From Candidatus Sulfotelmatobacter sp. (GTDB lineage Bacteria; Acidobacteriota; Terriglobia; Terriglobales; SbA1), in NCBI GenBank assembly GCA_030151135.1, contig JASLEQ010000520.1, positions 1-5,052 of the forward strand: DNA of 5,052 nt. The letters are read 5' to 3'. The notes below the pieces were generated by a model that was not told the DNA's origin, did no database searches, and saw only the letters and a list, made by a program, of their open reading frames with translations. Numbering within the stretch: the first letter of the stretch is position 1; every line of letters begins with the position of its first letter. The position numbers and the translations under genes are program-made. Of this stretch, positions 1 to 4,849 are shown piece by piece.

Positions 1-1856
1 ATAATCGGCTCTATGAAGACGCGCAACAGGCGATTGTTGAGCTAGGGCACGAATCGGCAGAGAAAAAAGCGCTGGCCGAGAAGGACGCAGACTCAGAAGA
101 AAAGACAGAAGCGCGCGGCGGAGGTATCGGGGAGCGCGCGAAAGCCGCGGCTGCAGCGGACGCCGGCACGGATTCTGCTCCTCTAAACTCTACGCAGAGC
201 GCGGCGACCAAAGCAGAGTCTCCTGAATCGCATTCCAGCCGTCTGCCGCGGGTTACGGCGATCCGGCACTGGTCGACCCCGGATTACACGCGTGTGGCGA
301 TCGATCTGGAGAGCGAAGTCAAGTTCGGATCGCAGCGGATTGCGCATCCCGACCGGATATTCTTCGACCTTCGCGATACCAAGCTAGCTTCCACACTGGT
401 GGGCAAGAGCTTTGACGTGGATGATGGCTTTTTGAAGAAGATTCGCGTAGCGCAGTTTCAGCCCGGGCGCACGCGCGTAGTGCTGGAGGTCGACAACCTG
501 TCGACCTACGAGGCGTTTTTACTGCCCAATCCGTACCGATTGATCATCGATATCCATGGCAAAGGCGACAAGGTTGCGCACTCGAAGCTGAGCAAAGAGG
601 AAGTCGCCGCGCTGGCAGACGTCGAAGCTCCGCCCTCGGTAGAGGCCAAAGCTCACGTTCCGCGGCCAGAAGTCAAAGCTGATATGAAGGCGCTGGCAGG
701 GAAGCCGGCGACAAAGCAGGAAGCGATTCACAACGATCAGCATAGTTCGGCCAGCAGCGACGCCACGACAGCGGATCAAGACGCCGCAACGGAAACTTCA
801 AATCCATCCCAATCGAAAAGGGCGGAGGTCGAGGCGAAATCGACGCCTCCGGTTAAGAAAGTTATTGTCGATAACGACGACGATGATGATGTTCCCGCGC
901 CGGCCAAGTCGACGAGCCGCCGGAGTGTGAAAAAGGCATCGCACCCGGCTGAAGGTGGGGCGAATGGTGCGGACGTGCCTCAGGATCCCGTTTCAGCTGA
1001 GGCCGACGAGAGCGCGCCAGTTCACACGAGCAGCAAAGCTTCTTCGAGGCTCAGTGCGCGGCGCAAGGGAGACGATCTTGAAGTTCGCGTGGCCAAGCCG
1101 ACGGCTTCGGGGGATCGATCGTTAATCCGGACATTAGGGCTCAAGATCGGAAAAATTGTGATCGATCCCGGGCACGGCGGTCACGATACGGGAACCATTG
1201 GACCGGACGGACTGGAAGAGAAGGACCTGGTGCTGGAGGTTGGGCGCCGTCTCGGCAAATTGCTCGAAACGCGGCTGGGTGCCGAGGTCGTTTACACGCG
1301 CAAGGACGACACCTTTATCCCGCTCGAAACGCGGACGGCGATTGCGAACCAGCAGCGCGCTGATCTGTTTATTTCGATCCATGCCAACTCAAGCCGGGAC
1401 CCCGCGGCGCGGGGTGTCGAAACCTATTATTTAAATTTCACCTCATCGCCGGACGCGCTGGAAGTTGCGGCACGCGAGAACGCGGTTTCCGAAAAATCGA
1501 TTTTCGAGCTCGGCGATCTGGTGAAGAAGATCGCGCTGAAAGAAAAGATCGAAGAATCGCGGGAGTTCGCCGGGGATGTGCAGGAATCGCTTCACAGCGG
1601 GCTGGCGGCGAAGAGCCCGGCGATCCGAAATCGCGGCGTGAAGAAGGCGCCATTTATCGTCCTGATCGGCGCGAACATGCCGTCCATTCTCGCGGAGATT
1701 TCTTTTGTGTCGAATCCCAGCGACGAGCGCCGGTTGCAGACCAGCGATTATCGGCAGAAGATTGCCGAGTCCCTGTACCGCGGGATTGCAAAATATGTGG
1801 ACGGACTGAGCGGTGTAAAGATGGCCAGCAAGATCGACAAAGCTGCCGGGCAATAG
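1..1856 (+). CDS. N-acetylmuramoyl-L-alanine amidase (AMIN + Amidase_3), 5'-partial
   Basis: Zinc-dependent envelope amidase that cleaves the bond between N-acetylmuramic acid and the stem peptide of peptidoglycan, normally in the periplasm. The frame is open from base 3 to the TAG at 1854-1856, giving 617 residues; the start and any signal peptide lie left of the window. Counting from base 3: residues 1-83 are charged and Ala-rich; about 84-186 form an AMIN (envelope-targeting) domain beginning VTAIRHW; about 187-380 are a low-complexity linker with an Asp run near 290; about 384-606 are the Amidase_3 catalytic domain. Visible active-site motifs are DPGHGG (His391), LEEKD (Glu406), SIHAN (His460), which are the expected zinc ligands, and AEISFVSN (Glu565), the expected catalytic Glu. 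All are intact. A GTG at 294 is the first start-like codon in a simple ORF call, but starting there would cut into the AMIN domain, so I reject it. The family assignment is secure; the specific role (cell separation or recycling) is not. Confidence 0.95.
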   Translation, partial: NRLYEDAQQAIVELGHESAEKKALAEKDADSEEKTEARGGGIGERAKAAAAADAGTDSAPLNSTQSAATKAESPESHSSRLPRVTAIRHWSTPDYTRVAIDLESEVKFGSQRIAHPDRIFFDLRDTKLASTLVGKSFDVDDGFLKKIRVAQFQPGRTRVVLEVDNLSTYEAFLLPNPYRLIIDIHGKGDKVAHSKLSKEEVAALADVEAPPSVEAKAHVPRPEVKADMKALAGKPATKQEAIHNDQHSSASSDATTADQDAATETSNPSQSKRAEVEAKSTPPVKKVIVDNDDDDDVPAPAKSTSRRSVKKASHPAEGGANGADVPQDPVSAEADESAPVHTSSKASSRLSARRKGDDLEVRVAKPTASGDRSLIRTLGLKIGKIVIDPGHGGHDTGTIGPDGLEEKDLVLEVGRRLGKLLETRLGAEVVYTRKDDTFIPLETRTAIANQQRADLFISIHANSSRDPAARGVETYYLNFTSSPDALEVAARENAVSEKSIFELGDLVKKIALKEKIEESREFAGDVQESLHSGLAAKSPAIRNRGVKKAPFIVLIGANMPSILAEISFVSNPSDERRLQTSDYRQKIAESLYRGIAKYVDGLSGVKMASKIDKAAGQ

Positions 1857-1906
1857 CTCGTAGTAAAATCCCACCTCAATTTCAGGTACTCCTACGGAAT
1901 GGCCCC

Positions 1907-2425
1907 ATGAAAAAGGTGCGCTACAACGTGGCTGTGAGTCTCGATGGGTACATTGCAGGTCCGAATGGTGAAGTGGATTGGATTCTGCCGGATCCGGAAG
2001 TGGATTTTGTTGGACTCTGGGCGCAGTTCGATACGTTGTTGATGGGACGCAAAACATACGATGTGGCGAAGATGCGGCTGGGTGAAGCGGCGTTCAAAGG
2101 CAGGAAGGTAGCGGTAGTGTCGCGGACGATGAAGCCTTCGGATCATCCGACAATCAGCATCATTTCCGAATTAACCCGCGAGCGAGTGAAGGCGTTACGG
2201 GCTGAAGCTGCAAATGACATCTGGCTGATGGGTGGTGGAGAACTGTTTCGTGCTTTCCTGGAGATGCATGAAGTCGATGCTGTCGAAGTGAGCATTATGC
2301 CGGCCCTGCTGGGAGGTGGCGTGAGGTTTCTGCCAAGCCCTTCTGTGCAGTCGAGATTGAAATTATCCAGCCACAAGATCTACCGTTCGGGAATCGCGAG
2401 CCTCGTTTATCAGGTAACCCGCTAA
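1907..2425 (+). CDS. Dihydrofolate reductase-like / RibD C-terminal family reductase
   Basis: A 172-residue, probably cytoplasmic NAD(P)H-dependent reductase of the DHFR/RibD-C fold. Family hallmarks are visible in order: a first strand followed by SLDGYIA (residues 11-17), LLMGRKTYD (44-52), VAVVSR, the nucleotide-binding WLMGGGELF (106-114) and the C-terminal block MPALLGGGVRFL. Length is typical of stand-alone members of the YyaP/YwjB kind. There is no deaminase domain, so it is not a full riboflavin-biosynthesis RibD, and I cannot tell whether it reduces folate, a pyrimidine intermediate or something else. The ATG at 1907 gives a full-length N-terminus, but the ribosome site is weak (ACGGA, 8 nt upstream). 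It lies 50 bp after the amidase stop; TAAAAT at 1864-1869 in that gap could be a -10 box, but no good -35 box is seen, so co-transcription with the amidase is equally possible. It ends convergently to the pilin gene. Confidence 0.88.
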   Translation: MKKVRYNVAVSLDGYIAGPNGEVDWILPDPEVDFVGLWAQFDTLLMGRKTYDVAKMRLGEAAFKGRKVAVVSRTMKPSDHPTISIISELTRERVKALRAEAANDIWLMGGGELFRAFLEMHEVDAVEVSIMPALLGGGVRFLPSPSVQSRLKLSSHKIYRSGIASLVYQVTR

Positions 2426-2458
2426 AGCAGAGGACGCTGCTGGGAATCCAAAAGCCGA

Positions 2459-2481
2459 ACGACCGGCATTCTGCCGGTCGT
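2459..2481. terminator. Hairpin between convergent genes, candidate bidirectional terminator
   Basis: A perfect 10-bp stem (ACGACCGGCA, loop TTC, TGCCGGTCGT) lies 33 bp after the reductase stop and 45 bp after the pilin stop on the other strand. On the plus strand no T-run follows. On the minus strand the stem is followed by a short CTTTTGG tract about 6 nt later, so it fits better as the end of the PilZ-pilin transcript. The stem is clear; efficient intrinsic termination is uncertain because the T-tract is poor. Confidence 0.55.
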
Positions 2482-2510
2482 CGCTCGCACGCACACGAGG
2501 GGTAAGAAGA

Positions 2511-2530
2511 TACTTTAGAAAATCGGCTAC
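2511..2530 (+). repeat. Copy 1 of a dispersed motif TACYTTAGAAA-ATCGG..AC
   Basis: This 20-base stretch, TACTTTAGAAAATCGGCTAC, closely resembles bases 4490-4511. They differ by two single-base gaps and two substitutions. A GGTAAG/GGTGTAAG element precedes both copies. This copy lies in the convergent gap and overlaps the last codon and stop of the pilin gene on the other strand. Function is unknown. Confidence 0.4.
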
Positions 2531-2712
2531 TGGATCGAACTGCCGACTTGTGAGAAGACGTTGTTGGCATTCGAGCCGACCAGGCGGACGGTTCCGACCA
2601 CAATCACCAGGATGACCGCCAACATGACGGAATACTCGGCGATGTCCTGGCCTTCCTCATCGCGCCAAAGCTGCTTGATCCATGCAAAAGACATACTCGT
2701 ATCCTCGGACAT
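2527..2712 (-). CDS. Flp-type (type IVb) pilin
   Basis: A 61-residue precursor of a small Flp/Tad-type pilin, the subunit of thin surface fibres used for adhesion. The defining signature is present: a short basic/acidic leader ending in DEEG (residues 18-21), then QDIAEY, giving expected prepilin-peptidase cleavage between Gly21 and Gln22 with Glu at +5 and Tyr at +6 of the mature protein. A hydrophobic helix follows (about 28-45, SVMLAVILVIVVGTVRLV), then a short polar tail. The mature pilin would be only 40 residues. The ATG at 2712 is preceded by AAAGGGGAG (2716-2724); a second in-frame ATG at 2694 (Met7) also has a GAGG 8 nt upstream and would give a leader nearer the usual Flp length, so the start is ambiguous. 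It lies 15 bp after the PilZ gene and is almost surely in its operon. No prepilin peptidase, ATPase or secretin gene of a Tad system is in the window. Confidence 0.88.
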   Translation of the reverse strand: MSEDTSMSFAWIKQLWRDEEGQDIAEYSVMLAVILVIVVGTVRLVGSNANNVFSQVGSSIQ

Positions 2713-2727
2713 ATTCTCCCCTTTGTT

Positions 2728-3144
2728 TTAGACCAGCTCCGAAACGCGCGGGACGTTTGTTTGCGCGATCGAAGCGGGCTGTTGCTCAAAATTCATTCCC
2801 CAGGCTTCGCGGTCTTGTGCCAGGGCCCGAAGTCCAACCTGGAATTCGGAACTGCCTTTCATCTTCTTCGTCCAAACCACCCGGTACACCATCTTCCGCT
2901 GACGGAAGAAAATTGTGACCTCATCCTGCAGGTTCAGCTCGCGGCGGATTGACCCGAGACGCACGCCAGTAGCGGTGACGTCGAGGGTGTGTGCGAGCTC
3001 TTCAAATGCTTTCCCGCTGCCGTCGGTGCCCTTGATTCTTACTGGAAGAACCGCCTTCTTCCGTTCTCCGTGACGCTGGTTCTTCTCTGGACCACCCGTT
3101 TTCATTCCATTCACCAACCCTAGTTTGAGGTGTTTCCGGCCCAT
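2728..3144 (-). CDS. PilZ-domain protein, possible c-di-GMP receptor
   Basis: A 138-residue, probably cytoplasmic protein with a single PilZ domain (about residues 22-108). The N-terminal arginine motif fits RxxxR (Arg24, Arg28) ahead of LPVRI. The second motif is DVTATG (55-60), the usual (D/N)xSxxG with Thr in place of Ser, followed by VRL. The later strand pattern YRVVW...FQVGLRAL is typical of the fold. The family commonly binds cyclic di-GMP to control motility, adhesion or polysaccharide output; the near-complete motifs make binding plausible but not shown. A Gln/Ala-rich 30-residue tail follows the domain. The ATG at 3144 has no strong ribosome site, and Met14 (ATG at 3105) would still keep both motifs, so the start is uncertain. 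The stop is 15 bp before the pilin start, suggesting translational coupling and a joint role in pilus production or surface attachment (inference). Confidence 0.85.
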   Translation of the reverse strand: MGRKHLKLGLVNGMKTGGPEKNQRHGERKKAVLPVRIKGTDGSGKAFEELAHTLDVTATGVRLGSIRRELNLQDEVTIFFRQRKMVYRVVWTKKMKGSSEFQVGLRALAQDREAWGMNFEQQPASIAQTNVPRVSELV

Positions 3145-3177
3145 TGTGAATGGCCCCGACGGGTAGGTAGGAAGGCA

Positions 3178-3195
3178 CGAGGGTAACCACCCTCG
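3178..3195. promoter_or_regulatory. 18-bp palindrome/hairpin in the PilZ leader
   Basis: Perfect 7-bp arms CGAGGGT and ACCCTCG flank AACC. It lies 33-50 bp upstream of the PilZ start codon, in the region shared with the divergent DUF6599 gene. It could be an RNA hairpin in the PilZ-pilin 5' leader or a dimeric operator. The symmetry is seen directly; the role is inference. Confidence 0.4.
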
Positions 3196-3233
3196 GCCGT
3201 AAGTGGTTCATATCCCTTGGGTGGGAATGGGAT

Positions 3234-3268
3234 CCACGATAGGCGAAACTTTTCATGGCCTGCTGTGG
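3234..3268. promoter_or_regulatory. Imperfect hairpin in the divergent intergenic region
   Basis: CCAC (3234-3237) pairs with GTGG (3265-3268) and AGGC (3241-3244) with GCCT (3258-3261), with a symmetric 3x3 internal loop and a 13-base apical loop. It lies centrally between the two divergent genes. It might belong to either leader; with only 8 pairs it could also be chance. Confidence 0.25.
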
Positions 3269-3271
3269 TCT

Positions 3272-3299
3272 AATAAAGAGGCGATTTCGCCCGCTTATT
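3272..3299 (+). promoter_or_regulatory. Hairpin directly in front of the DUF6599 start codon
   Basis: AATAA (3272-3276) pairs with TTATT (3295-3299) and GGCG (3280-3283) with CGCC (3288-3291), separated by a 3x3 internal loop, with apical loop ATTT. It ends one base before the ATG at 3301. The only Shine-Dalgarno-like sequence, AAGAGG (3276-3281), sits on the 5' side, about 19 nt from the ATG; folding of the 3280-3291 stem would shorten that distance. It may set translation initiation of the gene. Confidence 0.4.
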
Positions 3300-3300
3300 C

Positions 3301-4467
3301 ATGAAATTTCCCCGATTTCTCCTGCTTTTGACTGCTCTGACATGGTTACCTTGCGTGGCGCAGACAGGTGCAGTATCTGCTCCAAAAAACCCCGCAATCC
3401 TGCCGCATGATTTTGGCGGATGGGTGTTGCAAGGCACGACGAAGACCGGCACGGATCCGGCGGCTGCCGATCGGGCCAATGCTGAAGTGTTGAAGGAGTA
3501 CCGCTTCTCGGACCTGGAGTCGGCCACTTACACGCGGGATGACGGCCGCACGTTGCAGGTTCGGGCAGCTCGTTTTGTCGACGCTTCGGGAGCGTTCGGA
3601 GCGTACACGTTCTATCTGCAACCCAACATGACGCGGGAGCAGATTGGAGATCAGGGAGCGTCTCTTGGCGATCGAGTTCTTTTCTATCGCGGTCACGTGC
3701 TGGTGGATGCGCAGTTCAGCAAAGAGAGCGCGATGTCAGGAGCCGAGTTACGCGAACTGGCAGGAGCGCTGCCGAGGCCTGGAGGAAACACTGCAAATCT
3801 GCCGACGTTTATCGAGTTCATGCCGCGCCGGGATTACGTGGCGAACACTCAAAAATATGTGATGGGGCCAGTCGCGCTGGACAAGCTAAATTCACCGGTG
3901 CCTGCTGCTCTCGTGGATTTTGGCGCGAGTCCTGAGGTTTCGCTTGCCCATTACACCACCCCGAGCGGGGAAGCGACGCTGATGCTGATTTCCTATCCAA
4001 CGCCACAGCTTGCCGCGGACCACCTGAGGAAGATTGACGCTGCGCATCAATTGGCACAGCCGCAAGCGGGAATATCGGAAGTCACGGGATCGGGGACCTT
4101 TTTTGACAAGCGAACGGGGCCGATCGTGGCGATCGCGACCGGAGGGATTTCCGACAGCGATGCGAAGTCGTTGCTGAACCGGGTGAACTACGAGGCAAGC
4201 GTTACCTGGAACACTCCCAGTGAAACTACGGAAGTTCGAGATTTATACAAGCTGATTTTGAACATTGTCGTTCTGTGCGCAATTCTCGCCGGACTGGCGA
4301 TTATTGCGGGAGTGGCATTCGGGGGCTTCCGCATACTCATGAAGCGGCTCTATCCGGATAGGATTTTCGATCGACCGGAGCAGATGGAGTTCATTTCTCT
4401 GCACCTGACGGAAACCGTGGTGAAGGGCGGATCGCAGGCGGCCGGCGACTCCTCGGAAGGACGTTAA
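3301..4467 (+). CDS. Secreted, C-terminally anchored DUF6599-type protein
   Basis: A 388-residue exported protein. Residues 1-20 form a signal peptide (Lys/Arg, then hydrophobic LLLLTALTWLPCVA) with probable cleavage after Ala20; Cys18 is preceded by Pro, so this is not a lipobox. The soluble part opens with LPHDFGGWVLQG (34-45) and continues with a D..NAEVLKEYRFSD segment and RFVDASGAFGAYTFY, which I recognise as the DUF6599 pattern of Acidobacteriota; this match is from memory and was not searched. A hydrophobic helix (about 317-343) and a basic cytoplasmic tail (MKRLYPDR...) follow, giving a type I membrane topology with most of the protein outside. The soluble part appears to be two similar halves (about 66-158 and 203-298). 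Biochemical function is unknown. The ATG at 3301 is chosen because an in-frame TAA lies at 3274-3276 and any later start would destroy the signal peptide. No close ribosome site is seen. It is divergent from the PilZ gene. Confidence 0.85.
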   Translation: MKFPRFLLLLTALTWLPCVAQTGAVSAPKNPAILPHDFGGWVLQGTTKTGTDPAAADRANAEVLKEYRFSDLESATYTRDDGRTLQVRAARFVDASGAFGAYTFYLQPNMTREQIGDQGASLGDRVLFYRGHVLVDAQFSKESAMSGAELRELAGALPRPGGNTANLPTFIEFMPRRDYVANTQKYVMGPVALDKLNSPVPAALVDFGASPEVSLAHYTTPSGEATLMLISYPTPQLAADHLRKIDAAHQLAQPQAGISEVTGSGTFFDKRTGPIVAIATGGISDSDAKSLLNRVNYEASVTWNTPSETTEVRDLYKLILNIVVLCAILAGLAIIAGVAFGGFRILMKRLYPDRIFDRPEQMEFISLHLTETVVKGGSQAAGDSSEGR

Positions 4468-4489
4468 GGCCTGTTCCGGGCGGTGTAAG

Positions 4490-4511
4490 TACCTTAGAAA
4501 GATCGGGTTAC
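4490..4511 (+). repeat. Copy 2 of a dispersed motif TACYTTAGAAA-ATCGG..AC
   Basis: TACCTTAGAAAGATCGGG followed by TTAC matches bases 2511-2530 with two small gaps and two substitutions, and is preceded by GGTGTAAG (GGTAAG in copy 1). It begins 22 bp after the DUF6599 stop. Both copies lie just outside gene ends on the plus strand. It may be a short dispersed intergenic repeat or a shared regulatory motif; nothing more can be said. Confidence 0.4.
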
Positions 4512-4525
4512 GACTTTTTTCCGCC

Positions 4526-4547
4526 ATTTTAGGCCGATTTTGGGCCG
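4526..4547. repeat. Tandem 11-bp direct repeat (ATTTTRGGCCG x2)
   Basis: ATTTTAGGCCG (4526-4536) is followed immediately by ATTTTGGGCCG (4537-4547), 10 of 11 identical. The 11-bp period is close to one helical turn, as in some operators. It lies about 67 bp upstream of the TTGACA box at 4614, in a position an activator could use. The repeat is seen directly; its regulatory role is inference. Confidence 0.45.
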
Positions 4548-4583
4548 GTACGGAAGCTGTTAACACTTTTTGTAAGTTGTTGA

Positions 4584-4601
4584 AAATAAAAGCATTTATT
4601 T
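4584..4601. promoter_or_regulatory. AT-rich palindrome, candidate UP element or operator
   Basis: AAATAAA (4584-4590), spacer AGCA, TTTATTT (4595-4601): perfect 7-bp arms. It lies 12 to 30 bp upstream of the -35 box and stands out in a GC-rich region. A/T tracts in this position commonly act as UP elements bound by the RNA polymerase alpha subunit; the dyad could also be a repressor or activator site. Confidence 0.45.
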
Positions 4602-4633
4602 CCCAAAAATCGCTTGACACCCTTGTTTTTGGG
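4602..4633. promoter_or_regulatory. Inverted repeat enclosing the -35 box, candidate operator
   Basis: CCCAAAAA (4602-4609) and TTTTTGGG (4626-4633) are perfect 8-bp inverted copies separated by 16 bp, with the TTGACA box between them. Half-site centres are 24 bp apart, about two helical turns or slightly more, which would suit a dimer bound on one face and blocking polymerase. A related ATTTTGGG occurs at 4537-4544. Function is inferred from placement alone. Confidence 0.45.
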
Positions 4634-4643
4634 CTCATAAGAT
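4614..4643 (+). promoter_or_regulatory. Sigma-70-type promoter (TTGACA - 18 bp - TAAGAT)
   Basis: A perfect -35 box TTGACA (4614-4619) is followed after 18 bp by TAAGAT (4638-4643), 4 of 6 matches to the -10 consensus. It is preceded by A/T-rich DNA. This is the best promoter in the window. Transcription would start near A4650, about 200 bp before the next start codon and 54 bp before a strong terminator stem. Confidence 0.65.
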
Positions 4644-4649
4644 TTCGGC

Positions 4650-4735
4650 AGAAAGTTTTGACGGAATCTATTGCCTCCGTTGGAACTATTCTCCCTTGAA
4701 GAGAAGGCCGCCCAGTTGCCGGGTGGCCTTTTCGT
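4650..4735 (+). ncRNA. Candidate small RNA of about 85 nt (or attenuated leader)
   Basis: Defined by the promoter at 4614-4643 and the terminator at 4704-4732, with no supported reading frame between. Predicted fold: stem 1, ACGGA (4661-4665) with TCCGT (4676-4680), extendable by three G-U pairs to 8 bp; stem 2, TTCTC (4689-4693) with GAGAA (4701-4705), loop CCTTGAA; then the terminator stem. CCUCC (4674-4678) and CUCCCUU (4691-4697) are anti-Shine-Dalgarno-like tracts, a feature of some base-pairing sRNAs. It does not resemble tRNA, 6S, SRP RNA, tmRNA or RNase P RNA as far as I can judge. The alternative is a leader that attenuates the zinc-ribbon gene 115 bp downstream. Start and end are estimates to within a few bases. 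Confidence 0.5.
4704..4735 (+). terminator. Rho-independent terminator
   Basis: Arms AAGGCCGCCC (4704-4713) and GGGTGGCCTT (4721-4730) form a 10-bp stem with one G-U pair and a 7-base loop AGTTGCC. TTTT (4729-4732) and, after CG, TTT follow. Stem strength, loop size and T-tract all fit intrinsic termination on the plus strand. It is 237 bp past the DUF6599 stop, too far to be only that gene's end, and it closes the transcript from the promoter at 4614. Confidence 0.8.
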
Positions 4736-4757
4736 TTGCGCGGAAAACAAGAAGATT

Positions 4758-4773
4758 GCACCTGATGAGGTGC
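4758..4773. promoter_or_regulatory. Short perfect hairpin upstream of the zinc-ribbon gene
   Basis: GCACCT (4758-4763), loop GATG, AGGTGC (4768-4773): a perfect 6-bp stem with a tetraloop. It has no T-run, so it is not a terminator. It is 76 bp before the zinc-ribbon start codon, in its probable leader or promoter region. The AGGTG could act as a buried Shine-Dalgarno-like tract, but no start codon follows it at a suitable distance. Confidence 0.3.
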
Positions 4774-4849
4774 GCAAGGGAACTCGCGGAGCGAATTTGC
4801 GTATCTGAGAATGTAGTTGTGATGTCGAGACGGGGGAACGGGAGGCTTC

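Noticed and set aside
294..1856. Amidase starting at GTG 294
   Set aside because: The frame continues open to the left edge and the AMIN domain starts upstream of this codon.
1899..1910. Three-codon frame ATG GCC CCA TGA overlapping the reductase start
   Set aside because: The ATGA overlap is neat, but a frame this short with no good ribosome site is expected by chance.
1443..2057. 204-codon minus-strand reading frame
   Set aside because: It lies antisense to the amidase catalytic domain and the reductase N-terminus, shows no domain-like pattern, and is best explained as a shadow of GC-rich coding sequence.
2682..2952. Plus-strand frames of 63-78 codons opposite the PilZ gene
   Set aside because: They are antisense to a gene with clear PilZ motifs and contain no recognisable features.
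3151..3195. Resemblance of ACGGGTAGGTAGG...GGGTAACC to the 3' half of a GEMM-I c-di-GMP riboswitch
   Set aside because: It was tempting next to a PilZ gene, but the required 5' half (GGCAAACC and GACGCAAAGC-like segments) is absent upstream on the plus strand, and the strand and position do not suit either gene.
3346..3363. Lipobox at LPCVAQ in the DUF6599 signal peptide
   Set aside because: Pro at the -1 position of Cys18 does not fit a lipobox; ordinary cleavage after VA is more likely.
4671..4808. 45-codon plus-strand frame beginning with TTG inside the small-RNA region
   Set aside because: It has no ATG or GTG start, no ribosome site before the TTG codons, and the terminator stem lies within it. 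It is only a weak alternative.
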